Shown: positions 1-9,409, numbered from the stretch's first letter. The stretch is 37,210 bases of DNA from Azospirillum isscasi (GCF_030849505.1 NZ_JAUJFI010000047.1:1-37210); one strand, 5' to 3'. Notes: generated by a model from the letters alone, not told the origin. Numbers and translations are program-made.

Positions 1-264
1 CTGCGCGCCGACGCCACCCGCCCGCCGCCGCCGCTCCGCCCCTGCACGCTGGCCTTCCTCGACCCTCCCTACGGCCAGGACCTGGCGCCGCGGGCGCTGG
101 CGGGGTTGGCGAAGGCCGGCTGGCTGGCCCCCGGCGCCGTTCTGGTGGTGGAGGTCGCCGGGCGCGACCCGCTGCCCCTGCCACCGGGATTCACGGAACT
201 GGACGAGCGCCGCTATGGCGACACCCGTATCCAGTTCCTGCGCTATGAGCCGCCTCAGCCGTAG
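1..264 (+). CDS. rsmD: 16S rRNA (guanine966-N2)-methyltransferase RsmD, C-terminal part
   Basis: The frame is open from the first base and ends in TAG at 262-264, so only the last 87 residues are present. A DPPYG motif at residues 21-25 of the fragment is the motif IV (D/N-PPY) of N2-guanine methyltransferases that positions the target base. It is preceded by the short hydrophobic strand LAFL and followed by the LVVEV strand seen in RsmD. The family methylates G966 of 16S rRNA in the assembled 30S subunit, using S-adenosylmethionine. The 3' end overlaps the convergent RTX protease gene by 10 bases. Other DPPY methyltransferases of similar length cannot be fully excluded without the N-terminal half, but the C-terminal layout fits RsmD best. 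Confidence 0.8.
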   Translation: MRADATRPPPPLRPCTLAFLDPPYGQDLAPRALAGLAKAGWLAPGAVLVVEVAGRDPLPLPPGFTELDERRYGDTRIQFLRYEPPQP

Positions 265-1415
265 GTGAAGAAGGACGAGGCGACCTGGATCGGGGCGACC
301 CCCGCCAGGATCAGCCGGTCGCCGCCGCCGAAGTCCAGCAGCGCGCCGCCCTTGCCGTCCGAGCCCAGGCGGTAGGTCATGTTGGACGCGATCTGGATGC
401 GGTCGTTCTGCGCGCCGCTGAAATCGGCGATGCGGTCCTGACCGCCGCCGCGCCCGAAAACGAACAGGTCCGCCCCGGCGCCGCCCCACAGCGTGTCGCT
501 GCCCGCATCGCCCCACAGCGTGTCGTTCCCCTCGTCCCCCATCAGCAGGTCGGCGCCCGAACCGCCGTGCAGGGCGTCGTTCCCCGCCTGCCCGCGCAGC
601 GTGTCGTCGCCGGCATCGCCCCACAGCAGGTCCGCCCCGCCGCCGCCGAAGAGCTGGTCGTTGCCGCTCAGCCCGCTCAGCGTGTCGTTGCCGGCCCCGC
701 CGTAGAGGCTGTCGGCCCAGCTGTTGCCGCTCAGCGTCAGGTTCTTCGGGATCTCCACGATCTCGAAGGTCTTGCCGGTGAACTGCTCGGCGTAATAGTC
801 GATGGAATTCATGTAGTTGGGCCGCAGGGTCGCGGTCAGGTCCGACATGATGGTGCCGGTGGCGGCGAAGTTGCCGTAGGTGGCGCCGCCCGCATATTCG
901 TCGAAGGCGCCGATCATGTGCCCGAATTCGTGGGCGGCCAGTTCGTCCTGGTAGGCGGGCCCCCAGTCGGTCTGGGTGCACCAGTTCAGCATGTCGCAGC
1001 GCCCGTAGCTGTTGCTGACGTTCACATCGTAATGCTGGGTCCCGGTCCCCACGAACTGCACGTCGAAGCGGATGGCGTAGCTGCCGGTGCCGTCCGACAG
1101 GCTGTACTTGTCGCTCCAGATCCCCTCGATCCCCTGCTCCCAGACCTGCTTCAGGGCGCCCGCGTCGTCGCCGGTCAGGTGGATGCGGGTCTGCACGGTG
1201 AAGGCCGAGCCGTCGAAGGACAGGTCGTACTTCACGTCCCAGCCGAAGCCGCCGTCCGCCCGCGTTTCCGCATAGTTGATGGTCGCAGGGGCGAAGCTGG
1301 TGGGAACCGGAGCCGCGGGAGCCGCCGCCAGGGCGCCGGCGTTGTTCCCGTAGGAGTAGCTGACGGCCTGCGTCACGGTGTTCTGCGGCGCGTTCTGGCG
1401 CATGGCACGCTTCAT
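255..1415 (-). CDS. RTX-repeat metzincin-like metalloprotease, probably secreted by type I secretion
   Basis: A 386-residue protein. HEFGHMIGAFDEY at residues 162-174 is a metzincin-type zinc site (HExxHxxGxxD), with Asp172 where most metzincins have a third His. A Met-turn-like GTIM follows at 187-190. Residues 239-319 hold nine consecutive nonapeptides of the GGxGxDxLx type (for example GGAGNDTLS), the calcium-binding RTX roll. A DRI-rich C-terminal tail like that of serralysins comes next. There is no N-terminal signal peptide, as expected for export by an ABC/MFP/TolC type I system; none is encoded in this window. Only two cysteines (140, 146) are present. The ATG at 1415 has a CAGGGGAA ribosome-binding site; an ATG four codons later is an alternative. 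Substrate is unknown. The protease call rests on the zinc motif. Confidence 0.8.
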   Translation of the reverse strand: MKRAMRQNAPQNTVTQAVSYSYGNNAGALAAAPAAPVPTSFAPATINYAETRADGGFGWDVKYDLSFDGSAFTVQTRIHLTGDDAGALKQVWEQGIEGIWSDKYSLSDGTGSYAIRFDVQFVGTGTQHYDVNVSNSYGRCDMLNWCTQTDWGPAYQDELAAHEFGHMIGAFDEYAGGATYGNFAATGTIMSDLTATLRPNYMNSIDYYAEQFTGKTFEIVEIPKNLTLSGNSWADSLYGGAGNDTLSGLSGNDQLFGGGGADLLWGDAGDDTLRGQAGNDALHGGSGADLLMGDEGNDTLWGDAGSDTLWGGAGADLFVFGRGGGQDRIADFSGAQNDRIQIASNMTYRLGSDGKGGALLDFGGGDRLILAGVAPIQVASSFFTYG

Positions 1416-1629
1416 GGCACGATTCCCCTGGTTCAGTGCGGCTTGGGGGACATCATGCGGGCTGGTTTGAGGGCTTTCTTGTGACCTTAACTATCCCTTA
1501 ACCTTTTTCCTAAGGGCGTAGGACACCCCCTTACGGTCGGCGCGGCAAGGCGGGGGGACCTTGGCCGGTCGGCCCTGTTAGGGCCTAGGACAAGCGGCGG
1601 CGGGCGCCGCATCCGGCGTGGGGCGGGCC

Positions 1630-3294
1630 ATGATCAAGGATCTCTGGTACAAGAACGCGGTCATCTACAACCTGTCGGTCGGCACCTTCATGGACGCCGA
1701 CGGGGACGGCATCGGCGACTTCCAGGGCTTGCAGCGCCGGCTGGACTATCTTCAGGGGCTGGGCGTGACCTGCCTCTGGCTGGGGCCGTTCCAGCCGTCG
1801 CCGATGCGGGACCACGGCTACGACGTGGCGGATTTCTACAACGTCGATCCGCGCTACGGCACGCTGGGCGACTTTGTGGAATTCAGCCATGCCTGCAAGC
1901 AGCGTGGCATCCGCGTCATCATCGACCTCGTGGTCAACCACACCTCCGACCAGCACCCCTGGTTCCAGGCGGCGCGGAAGGACCCGAAGTCCCCCTACCG
2001 GGACTGGTACGTCTGGTCGGACAGGAAGCCCCCCGGCGCCGACCAGGGCATGGTCTTTCCCGGCGTGCAGAAGACGACCTGGAGCTGGGACAAGGAGGCC
2101 CGCGCCTACTACTTCCACCGCTTCTACGATTTCCAGCCGGATCTGAACACGGCGAACCCCGAGGTGCAGGCCGAGCTGCTGAAGGTCATGGGCTTCTGGA
2201 TCGAGCTGGGCGTGTCGGGTTTCCGCATGGACGCCGTGCCCTTCGTCATCGCCTCCAAGGGGGCGGACGTGAAGAAGCCCAAACAGCGGTTCGACATGCT
2301 CCGCACGTTCCGGGAATTCGTGCAATGGCGGTGCGGCGACGCCGTGCTGCTGGCGGAAGCCAACGTGCTGCCCGACATCGACCAGGAATATTTCGGCGAG
2401 GACGGCGACCGCATGCACATGGTCTTCAACTTCCAGGTCAACCAGAGCCTGTTCTACGCTCTGGCCAGCGCGGACACGCGGCCCCTGGTCAAGGCTCTGG
2501 AGGTGACCAGGGTGCCGCGCCCGGAAAGCAATCAATGGGGCCTGTTCCTGCGCAACCATGACGAGCTGGACCTTGGCCGGCTGACCGAGGCGCAGCGCAA
2601 GCGCGTGTTCGACGCCTTCGGTCCGGACAAGGACATGCAGCTTTATGGCCGCGGCATCCGCCGCCGCCTGGCCCCGATGCTGAACGGCGACCGGCGGTGG
2701 ATGGAGCTGGCCTACAGCCTGCTGTTCACTCTGCCCGGCACGCCGGTGCTGCGCTATGGCGACGAGATCGGCATGGGCGACGACCTGTCCCTGCCGGAGC
2801 GCGACGGCGCGCGCACCCCGATGCAGTGGTCGGACGAGCCGCAGGGCGGCTTCACCAAGTCGGACAAGCCTGTGCTGCCCGTCATCAGCGGTGGCGCCTA
2901 CGGCTATGAGCGGATCAACGCCGCTCACCAGCGCCGCGAGCCGGCGGCCCTCCTGAACTGGACCGAACGCATCATCCGCATGCGCAAGGAATGCCCGGAA
3001 ATCGGCTGGGGCGACTATCAGGTGCTGCCCACCGGCTCCGACGCGGTGCTGGCGATCCGGTACGACTGGCGGAACAACTCGGTCGTGATGCTCCACAATT
3101 TCGACGACCGGCCGCACGAGGTCGCGCTGTCCGTCGATGGCGAGGGCAAGTCGCCGCGGCTCGTCAACCTGCTGGCCGAAGACCACACCGACCCCGAGGA
3201 GGACGGCAAGCACCGTCTGGTGCTGGAGGGCTACGGCTATCGCTGGTATCGGGTGGGCGGGCTGGATTATCTGCTGCGCCGGACGGAGGGGTAG
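1630..3294 (+). CDS. GH13 alpha-glucanotransferase/hydrolase, trehalose synthase-like
   Basis: A 554-residue cytoplasmic GH13 (alpha-amylase family) enzyme. The N-terminal DGIGDFQGL and YGTLGDF stretches and DLVVNHTSDQHPWF are the conserved TIM-barrel blocks shared by trehalose synthases and oligo-1,6-glucosidases. The catalytic set is visible: nucleophile Asp201 in GFRMDAVPF, acid/base Glu243 in LLAEANV, and transition-state Asp311 in RNHDEL. The block order and YVWSD resemble TreS, which interconverts maltose and trehalose, but a related glucosidase is possible. The ATG at 1630 starts MIKDLWYKNAVIY, the usual beginning of the family; a GTG at 1618 in the same frame is less likely. No fused maltokinase domain is present. 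A role in osmoprotection or storage-sugar metabolism is inferred. Confidence 0.82.
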   Translation: MIKDLWYKNAVIYNLSVGTFMDADGDGIGDFQGLQRRLDYLQGLGVTCLWLGPFQPSPMRDHGYDVADFYNVDPRYGTLGDFVEFSHACKQRGIRVIIDLVVNHTSDQHPWFQAARKDPKSPYRDWYVWSDRKPPGADQGMVFPGVQKTTWSWDKEARAYYFHRFYDFQPDLNTANPEVQAELLKVMGFWIELGVSGFRMDAVPFVIASKGADVKKPKQRFDMLRTFREFVQWRCGDAVLLAEANVLPDIDQEYFGEDGDRMHMVFNFQVNQSLFYALASADTRPLVKALEVTRVPRPESNQWGLFLRNHDELDLGRLTEAQRKRVFDAFGPDKDMQLYGRGIRRRLAPMLNGDRRWMELAYSLLFTLPGTPVLRYGDEIGMGDDLSLPERDGARTPMQWSDEPQGGFTKSDKPVLPVISGGAYGYERINAAHQRREPAALLNWTERIIRMRKECPEIGWGDYQVLPTGSDAVLAIRYDWRNNSVVMLHNFDDRPHEVALSVDGEGKSPRLVNLLAEDHTDPEEDGKHRLVLEGYGYRWYRVGGLDYLLRRTEG

Positions 3295-3368
3295 AGCGGC
3301 CTTGACTTTGCCCGGTCCGGCGGCGGACTCTGGGGCCGCCGTCCCCGTCCGGGGGCGGCGTGTCAGAC

Positions 3369-3522
3369 GCTTGTTCTCAGGGCAGGGTGGAAATCCCGAC
3401 CGGCGGTAGCCCCTCGCAAGAGGGGGAGCCCGCGAGCGCTCCCGGCCCCATGGGCAGGAAGGTCAGCAGATCCGGTGCAAAGCCGGAGCCGACGGTTACA
3501 GTCCGGATGGAAGAGGACGAGC
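3369..3522 (+). promoter_or_regulatory. FMN riboswitch (RFN element)
   Basis: The aptamer is nearly consensus. It has TCTCAGGGCAGGGTGGAAAT, then CCGACCGGCGGTAG, AGCCCGCGAGCG, GGTCAGCAGATCCGGTG, AGCCGACGGTTACAGT and CCGGATGG in order. Helix P1 pairs 3369-3378 with 3513-3522 using a few G-U pairs. It lies 135 bases before the ribB start. The family binds flavin mononucleotide and lowers expression of riboflavin genes. There is no clear intrinsic terminator with a U-run after it. CTCCG at 3600-3604 could pair with CGGAG at 3645-3649 in the ribB ribosome-binding site, so control of translation is more likely than premature termination (inference). Confidence 0.96.
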
Positions 3523-3657
3523 CGGTCATCGACCGTGCCCCGCGCGCGACGCAGGGCGCGTGCGGTGGCCTGCGCCGGCGGACCGTGGGAGGAATCCCGC
3601 TCCGCCCAGTGTCTCTTTGCGCCCTGATTCAGGCTCGCCCCAACCGGAGTGAGAACC

Positions 3658-4332
3658 ATGAATCAGACTTTTGCCAGCGCCCAGCCCTCCACCGGCCTTC
3701 TCGACCGCTTCGGCACCGCCGAAGAGCGGGTCGCCCGCGCGGTGGACGCCATCCGCAAGGGCGGCGGGGTCGTCGTCGTGGACGACGAGGACCGGGAAAA
3801 CGAAGGCGACGTGATCTACGCCGCCGAAACCATCACCGACGAGCAGATGGCCCTGCTGATCCGCGAGGGGTCGGGCATCGTCTGCCTGATCCTGACCGAC
3901 GCGGACGCGCGCCGCCTGGATCTGCCGCCCATGGTCGGGGCCAACACCGCGCGCTTCGGCACGGCCTTCACCGTCTCCATCGAGGCGCGGGAGGGCGTGA
4001 CCACCGGCGTGTCGGCGGCGGACCGGGTGACCACCATCCGGACCGCCATCGCCGACGGCTGCCGCCCGGAGGACCTCGCCCGGCCCGGCCACGTCTTCCC
4101 CATCCGCGCGCACGCCGGGGGCCTGTCGGCCCGCCGCGGCCACACGGAGGCGACCGTCGAACTGACCACCCTGGCCGGACGCCGCCCCGCGGGGGTGTTG
4201 TGCGAGGTCATGAACCCGGACGGCACCATGGCCCGTCTGCCGGAACTGGTGGCCTTCGCCGAGCGTCACGGGATGCCGGTGGTGAGCATCGAGGATCTGG
4301 TGACGGCGAAGGGGCTGCGCTCCGCCGCATGA
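3658..4332 (+). CDS. ribB: 3,4-dihydroxy-2-butanone 4-phosphate synthase
   Basis: A 224-residue enzyme that turns ribulose 5-phosphate into 3,4-dihydroxy-2-butanone 4-phosphate and formate, the four-carbon donor of riboflavin. [10 protein letters not shown] at residues 42-51 is the magnesium and substrate loop. RRGHTEA near 159-165 carries the second conserved metal-binding His (162). The length matches a stand-alone RibB; there is no GTP cyclohydrolase II domain after it. ATG 3658 is chosen because GGAG at 3646-3649 lies eight bases upstream. An in-frame GTG at 3649 overlaps that ribosome-binding site and is unlikely. Expression should fall when FMN is abundant because of the riboswitch upstream. 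It stands apart from other rib genes; ribF is 23 kb away on the other strand. Confidence 0.95.
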   Translation: MNQTFASAQPSTGLLDRFGTAEERVARAVDAIRKGGGVVVVDDEDRENEGDVIYAAETITDEQMALLIREGSGIVCLILTDADARRLDLPPMVGANTARFGTAFTVSIEAREGVTTGVSAADRVTTIRTAIADGCRPEDLARPGHVFPIRAHAGGLSARRGHTEATVELTTLAGRRPAGVLCEVMNPDGTMARLPELVAFAERHGMPVVSIEDLVTAKGLRSAA

Positions 4333-4344
4333 CCGGCTGGGACC

Positions 4345-4370
4345 GGCTCCGTCCGTCTGCGGGCGGAGCC
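4345..4370 (+). terminator. hairpin after ribB, possible terminator
   Basis: GGCTCCG at 4345-4351 pairs with CGGAGCC at 4364-4370, starting 13 bases after the ribB stop. No U-run follows, so it may be an RNA-stabilising hairpin or a weak terminator between the converging ribB and EamA genes. Confidence 0.35.
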
Positions 4371-4499
4371 GCGTCTCCGGCGCCGGGTGGGCCGGTCTGC
4401 TCGAACGGAGCCGGTCCGCGCCGCGGGACGATTCCCGGCTCCGGGAAAAGGCCGTGCCTCCCGATGGGAGCGCGTGACGCCTCCGCCGGAATCCGTGCG

Positions 4500-4937
4500 T
4501 CACTTGATGGCGATGAGAAGCACCCCGCCGGTGATGAGCGCGACGCCCAGCCAGTTCACCGCGGACATCCGTTCTCCCAAGAAGGCGGCGCCGAACAGGG
4601 CGACGAGGACCACGCTCAGCTTGTCGACCGGGGCGACCTGCGAAGCCGGACCCAGCTTCAGCGCCCGGAAGTAGCAAAGCCAGGAGGCTCCGGTCGCCAG
4701 ACCGGAAAGCACGAGGAACAGCCAGGATCTGGCGGAGATCGCCGACGGCGACAGGGACTCTCCGGATGCCAGGAAAAGGCCGATCAGCAGCAGGAAGACC
4801 ACGGCCGTACGGATCAGGGTCGCCACGTCGGAAGCGATGCCCTCGACCCCGACCTTGGCCAGGATCGCGGTCAAGGCGGCGAAGGCGGCTGACAGCAACG
4901 CCCACACCACCCACGCCGAAAGCCCGCTTTCCGTCAT
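4500..4937 (-). CDS. single-domain EamA/DMT-family transporter
   Basis: A 145-residue membrane protein with one EamA domain and four to five hydrophobic helices (roughly residues 8-28, 37-62, 73-93, 104-121 and 125-144). The hallmarks of the half-size DMT family are visible: FAALTAILAKVGV at the start, ATGASWLCYFRALKLGP in the middle, and GERMSAVNWLGVALITGGV at the end. Full DMT exporters carry two such domains in about 300 residues, so this protein probably works as a dimer. ATG 4937 is chosen because the family pattern begins at MTESGLSAW and AAAGGA lies about ten bases upstream. A longer frame up to 5018 would add an arginine- and proline-containing extension with no family support. The exported solute cannot be told from sequence. 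Confidence 0.82.
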   Translation of the reverse strand: MTESGLSAWVVWALLSAAFAALTAILAKVGVEGIASDVATLIRTAVVFLLLIGLFLASGESLSPSAISARSWLFLVLSGLATGASWLCYFRALKLGPASQVAPVDKLSVVLVALFGAAFLGERMSAVNWLGVALITGGVLLIAIK

Positions 4938-5095
4938 TCCCTGGAGTCCTTTGAAGGTCGGGCACCCGGCGTGCGGACGCGGGATGGCAGCGCTGGCGAC
5001 ATCAAAATTTCTTTGCATCGTCCATTGCAGTCAAGCGGCTGAACGAGGCGTGGCGCGGAAAGCGCCGGAGGCCGTATCGCCTCGTGCGCCGGCTC

Positions 5096-6967
5096 TCAGC
5101 GGATGCCCGGTTTGGAGCACATTTCCACGACGATGCGCAGAAACAGGCCGATGTCGAGCGGCTTGGCGAGGTAGTGCAGGAAGCCCGCCTCCAACCCCCG
5201 GCGGATGACGCTGGGGTTGACATTGGCCGACAGGGCGATGACCGGGATGTGGCTGGTTCTGGGGTTGGTCTTGAGTTGGCCGAGGGCCTCGATGCCATTC
5301 ATGCCGGGCAGGTTGACGTCGAGCACGATGACGTCGGGCTGGGTCGCCACCGCCATCTCGATGCCGACCTCCGCGGTGGGCGCCGAGGCCAGGATGAAGT
5401 CCGGCACCTCGGACAGCAAATCCCGCATGAGCTGGAGGTTGACCGGATTGTCCTCCACATAGAGCAGCCTGCGGGGGGCGCCGGCCGCGGCTGCGCGCAT
5501 CGCATCGCGCGCATCGTCCTCGACCGCCTCCGGCGGGGCGGCCAGGGAATCCTCGCTGGCGGGCACTTCCACCCAGAAGGTGGTGCCGCGCCCCACCTCG
5601 GTTTCGAAACCGATGCGACCGTCCATGGCTTCCACCATGCGCTTGGTGATGGTCAGGCCAACGCCGGTGCCCTCGATTTCGGTGGTTTCGGCGCCCAGGC
5701 GGTTGAACGGCTGGAAGATCAGGGAGTGCTTCTCGGGCGGGATGCCAGGGCCGTCATCGGTGACCACGAATCGCACCGAGTGCCCGCTGCCCGCTTCCGC
5801 GGCCAGATGAACGGTGCCGCCGGGGCGATTGTACTTCACCGCGTTGGAGGTCAGATTGAGCAGCACCTGCTTCAAGCGCATGTAGTCCGCGCGCACCCGC
5901 CCGGCCACGTCGTCGGCCACCGTCCAATCCTGGACGGTCGTGTTGCCGTGCGTGGTGAAGGCGCGGGTCAGTTCCAGCACCTCGGCCATCAGCGCCTTGG
6001 TTTCAATGGGTTCGACCGACATCGTCAGCACGCCGCTCTCGATGCGGGCGAGGTCGAGCACCTCGTTGATCAGGCTGAGCAGATGGTTGCCGCCCTTCAT
6101 GATCTGCTGAACGCGGAAGCGCTGCTTGTCGTCGAGCGGCGCCGAGATGGCGCTGTCCAGGATCTGGGCGAACCCCAGGATGGCGTTCAGGGGCGTGCGC
6201 AGTTCGTGGCTCATGGACGACAGGAAGTCGGACTTGGCCCGATTGGCGCTTTCGGCGGCCTCCTTGGCGACGCGCAGTTCGTCTTGCTGGCGTTCCAGCT
6301 TGGCCAAGGCTTCGCGCAGCGACCGGGTGCGCTCGAACACCCGCTCCTCCAACTCGTCGTGGGCGCGCTGCAACTCTTCCTCGGCGCGCTTGCGCTCGGC
6401 CACCTCGGCCGCCAGGGTGGCGTTGGCGCGGCCCAGCTCCTCGCCCCGCACGCGCAACTCCTCGTTGGCGATGCCCATGCTGGCGATCATGTTGGTGACG
6501 AGGGTGAAGAAGCCCATCATCAGCCGGACCCGGTCTTCGGAAAGAACGGGAACCCGTTTCAGGGCCGCCAGATAGACTTCGCTGGGGAAGCCGAACTGGC
6601 GCGCCTGGGCCAGGAAAGCGTCGGCGTCGGGCTTCTCGAAGAAGAACTGCCCGGTGAAGAAGTTGCCGACATGCTGCCCCCCGACGACGATCGGCATGGC
6701 GGCATCGACCAAGCCGTTGCGGCATTTGTAGACTTTGTAGGGCAGGCCCTGATCGAGGCTGGCCGCCAGCTCGGTGTCGCTTTCGTGGCACCGGGACGCG
6801 GTGCCCGGATGGACGCGGTGGAATCGTGTGCAGATGTCCTGCCAGCCGGTGGCGACGAGGATGTTTCCCTCGAGATCGAGGACAGCGGTCACGGCGCCGG
6901 TCAGGGTGGTAAATTCCTCGCAAAGCCTTTGCAGATGGGCGACCGGTAGAAGTTCCGACAATTTCAC
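5096..6967 (-). CDS. PocR-domain hybrid sensor histidine kinase
   Basis: A 623-residue soluble kinase with no membrane helix. Residues 8-165 form a PocR-type sensor domain with conserved cysteines (46, 60, 82) and the CHESD and GNFFTGQFF motifs. This fold binds small hydrocarbons or metals in known cases. A coiled coil follows (about 170-240). The HisKA domain has phospho-acceptor His254 in SHELRTP. The ATPase domain has an N box near Asn375, DDGPGIP at 404-410 and GTGVGL at 433-438. A C-terminal receiver (500-615) has acidic residues at 505-506, phospho-Asp550 and Lys602. The protein therefore ends in a receiver without an output domain, so phosphate must pass to a phosphotransfer protein or another regulator not seen nearby. 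Start ATG 6967 has GGAG about 11 bases upstream. Confidence 0.9.
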   Translation of the reverse strand: MKLSELLPVAHLQRLCEEFTTLTGAVTAVLDLEGNILVATGWQDICTRFHRVHPGTASRCHESDTELAASLDQGLPYKVYKCRNGLVDAAMPIVVGGQHVGNFFTGQFFFEKPDADAFLAQARQFGFPSEVYLAALKRVPVLSEDRVRLMMGFFTLVTNMIASMGIANEELRVRGEELGRANATLAAEVAERKRAEEELQRAHDELEERVFERTRSLREALAKLERQQDELRVAKEAAESANRAKSDFLSSMSHELRTPLNAILGFAQILDSAISAPLDDKQRFRVQQIMKGGNHLLSLINEVLDLARIESGVLTMSVEPIETKALMAEVLELTRAFTTHGNTTVQDWTVADDVAGRVRADYMRLKQVLLNLTSNAVKYNRPGGTVHLAAEAGSGHSVRFVVTDDGPGIPPEKHSLIFQPFNRLGAETTEIEGTGVGLTITKRMVEAMDGRIGFETEVGRGTTFWVEVPASEDSLAAPPEAVEDDARDAMRAAAAGAPRRLLYVEDNPVNLQLMRDLLSEVPDFILASAPTAEVGIEMAVATQPDVIVLDVNLPGMNGIEALGQLKTNPRTSHIPVIALSANVNPSVIRRGLEAGFLHYLAKPLDIGLFLRIVVEMCSKPGIR

Positions 6968-7513
6968 GGCATCCGCTCCGGCTTAGAGGGCGGGCAAAAG
7001 GTTCCCGTAATCACATCGCCGCAAGATAGCACCATTGGCCGATCCTTCCCAGATAATCAGGGCGATCGAGCGAAGCCCGTTCTATTCCATGTCATACTGC
7101 ACTTGCTCAAGGGGATGGCCGGCGTAGCAACAGCCGCCGCCTCAGCACTTCACCCCGTCAGCCCAATTTTCGAAACGGGCTTCAAGATAATATCGATTGC
7201 CCTCACGCCGATGATGTTGAAACCCGGAACGGCGTGCTGTTCTGGACGGTGCAGGTCGTGTCCCGAGGCGTGGTGGAAGAGCCGGAGTGCTTATCCGGTC
7301 TCCGGCGGGTCTGGCCGGGACGTTCACGCAGCCGCAACGGGCAAGGCGAGGGCGAGATCATCGCCCAGCGGGGCGGACAGCTTCGGCGGCTTTGGGCGGG
7401 CCTGATCGGCCACTTGGCGTCACTGCGTCTTGCCATTGCGGCTTGCCACGGCGCCTTGGCGGCGTCGGCGTCATCCTTTGGGCGAACGCGGTGGCGATGA
7501 AGGCCGACAAAAT
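6968..7513. other. 546-base stretch without a convincing gene
   Basis: Between the kinase start and the mutL end several short frames are open on both strands, but none has a good ribosome-binding site, a recognisable motif or sustained third-position G/C bias. A short minus-strand run near 7345-7430 has good codon bias but ends after 29 codons, and could be a gene remnant. The first ~110 bases next to the kinase should hold its promoter. No tRNA or clear terminator was found. Confidence 0.5.
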
Positions 7514-9409
7514 CTATCGGCGCCCGAACAGCCGTTCGATGTCGGACAGCTTCAGTTCCACGTAGGTGGGGCGCCCGTGGTTGCACTGGCCGCTGTGGGG
7601 GGTGGCCTCCATCTGGCGGAGCAGGGCGTTCATCTCTTCCACGCTCAACGACCGTCCGGCGCGGACGGAGCCATGGCAGGCCATGGTGCCGCACACCTCC
7701 TCCAGCCGCTCCTTCAGCGACAGCGCGTCGCCCAACTCCGCCAGTTCCTCGGCAAGGTCGCGGACGAGGCTCTTCACGTCGCTCTGGCCCAGCAGGGCCG
7801 GGACCTCGCGCACCAGGACGCAGCCGGGACCGAAGCCCTCCACCGCCAGACCCAGCTCCGCCAGCTCGGCGGCGCGGCCCAGCAGGCGGTTGGCGGACGG
7901 CTCGTCCAACTCCACCAGTTCCGGGATCAGCAGGGCCTGCCGCTTCACCCCGCCGTCCAGAAGCGCGGCCTTCATCCGCTCGTAGACCAGCCGCTCGTGG
8001 GCGGCGTGCTGGTCCACGATGACGATGCCCTCGGCGGTCTGGGCGACGATGTAGGTGTTGTGGACCTGCGCGCGGGCGGCGCCCAGGGGGTGGCTGTCCA
8101 GCGGCGGCGCGGTGGCCGCCTGTTGCGCCGTGTAGTCCGGCGGGCGGGCGGCGGGGGCAACCTGCCAGCCGGCGAGGCGGCCTTGGAGAGGCGGCAACGG
8201 CGCCTGGTGGGGCGCCTGATGGGGCGCCTGGAAGGCCGTCGCCCGGTCGGCCAGACCGCGCGGCACGGACGAGCCGTAGCTGCCCCCCCAGGACTGGGCC
8301 GGATTGCGGTAGGGCAGGGGGGATTGCGGCGGCGGAGCGTCGGTTTCGGGGCCGGCGTCCGGGCGCAGCGCGCCGAGCGTCGCCAGACCCACGGTGGTGG
8401 AGGCGCGGTGCCCGGCTTCGGCCAGCGCGTGCTTCAACGCGCCGACGATCAGCCCGCGCACCAGCCCCTGGTCGCGGAACCGCACCTCGGCCTTGGCGGG
8501 ATGGACGTTCACGTCCACCTCCTGCGGGTCGAGGTCGAGGAACAGCGCCAGCATCGGGTGGCGGTCGCGCGGCAGGAAATCGGCGTAGGCCGCCCGGACC
8601 GCGCCGACCATCAGCTTGTCCCGCACCGGGCGCCCGTTGACGAACAGATGCTGGTGGCGGGCCGTGGGGCGGTGCAGGGTGGGCAGGCCGATCCAGCCGG
8701 CCAGGGTGACCCCCTCCCGCGCCGCCTGCACCGGCACGGCGTTGTCCTGGAAATCACGGCCCATCAGGGCGCCCAGCCGGGTCAGCCGCGCGTCCAGAAG
8801 GTCGCCCTGCGCCGCCGACAGGCGCAGCGCCGAACGCCCGTCGCCGTCCAGCGTGAAGGCGACGCCGGGATGGGCCATGGCCAGCCGTTCGATGCAGTCG
8901 CCGATATGGTCGAACTCCGTCCGGGCGGCCTTCAGGAATTTCAGCCGGGCCGGCACCGCGGCGAACAGGTCGCGCACCTCCACGCGGGTGCCCTGGGCCA
9001 GCGCCGCCGGCTGCGGCGTGCCCTTCAGCCCGGCGTCCACGGTCAGCGCCCAGGCGCTGTCGGCGCCGCGCGGGCGGCTGGTCAGGGTCAGGCGGCTGAC
9101 CGCCCCGATGGAGGGCAGCGCCTCCCCCCGGAAGCCCAGGGAGCGGATGTCCAGCAGGTCGTCGGACGGCAGCTTGGAGGTGGCGTGCCGCTCCACCGCC
9201 AGGGCCAGTTCCTCCGGTCCCATCCCGCAACCGTCGTCGGTGATGGTGATGAGCGATTTCCCGCCGTCGCGTACCACCACGTCGATGCGGGTGGCCCCGG
9301 CGTCGATGGCGTTCTCCACCAGTTCCTTGACGGCGGCGGCGGGCCGCTCGATCACCTCGCCGGCGGCGATGCGGTTGACGAGCGTATCGGGCAACATGCG
9401 GATCGGCAT
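7514..9409 (-). CDS. mutL: DNA mismatch repair protein MutL with endonuclease motif
   Basis: A 631-residue mismatch-repair ATPase and nicking enzyme. The N-terminal GHL ATPase has [10 protein letters not shown] (Glu29, Asn33), TDDGCGMG and [16 protein letters not shown]. After a Pro/Gln/Ala-rich linker (about 330-440), the C-terminal domain carries [12 protein letters not shown] at 466-477. This matches the metal-binding DQHA(x)2E(x)4E motif of nicking MutL proteins, which lack MutH. A second metal-site block, [12 protein letters not shown], has Cys609 and His611. ATG 9409 is chosen because [19 protein letters not shown] is the universal MutL start. The frame extends 22 codons further upstream, but that part is not conserved in type. 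No good ribosome-binding site is visible, so expression may be low. mutS is not in this window. Confidence 0.96.
   Translation of the reverse strand: MPIRMLPDTLVNRIAAGEVIERPAAAVKELVENAIDAGATRIDVVVRDGGKSLITITDDGCGMGPEELALAVERHATSKLPSDDLLDIRSLGFRGEALPSIGAVSRLTLTSRPRGADSAWALTVDAGLKGTPQPAALAQGTRVEVRDLFAAVPARLKFLKAARTEFDHIGDCIERLAMAHPGVAFTLDGDGRSALRLSAAQGDLLDARLTRLGALMGRDFQDNAVPVQAAREGVTLAGWIGLPTLHRPTARHQHLFVNGRPVRDKLMVGAVRAAYADFLPRDRHPMLALFLDLDPQEVDVNVHPAKAEVRFRDQGLVRGLIVGALKHALAEAGHRASTTVGLATLGALRPDAGPETDAPPPQSPLPYRNPAQSWGGSYGSSVPRGLADRATAFQAPHQAPHQAPLPPLQGRLAGWQVAPAARPPDYTAQQAATAPPLDSHPLGAARAQVHNTYIVAQTAEGIVIVDQHAAHERLVYERMKAALLDGGVKRQALLIPELVELDEPSANRLLGRAAELAELGLAVEGFGPGCVLVREVPALLGQSDVKSLVRDLAEELAELGDALSLKERLEEVCGTMACHGSVRAGRSLSVEEMNALLRQMEATPHSGQCNHGRPTYVELKLSDIERLFGRR

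Noticed and set aside
1416-1629. Possible regulatory palindrome CCCTTA...TAAGGG upstream of the GH13 gene
   Set aside because: Only six-base arms with a ten-base centre; too weak to call in a region that is otherwise unremarkable.
5084-6949. Long open frame opposite the PocR histidine kinase
   Set aside because: It shows the same high-GC mirror-frame effect; all recognisable domains are on the other strand.
7103-7500. Possible plus-strand small genes between the kinase and mutL (for example an 88-codon frame from GTG 7234)
   Set aside because: Ribosome-binding sites are weak, codon bias fades after the first third, and no family is recognised.
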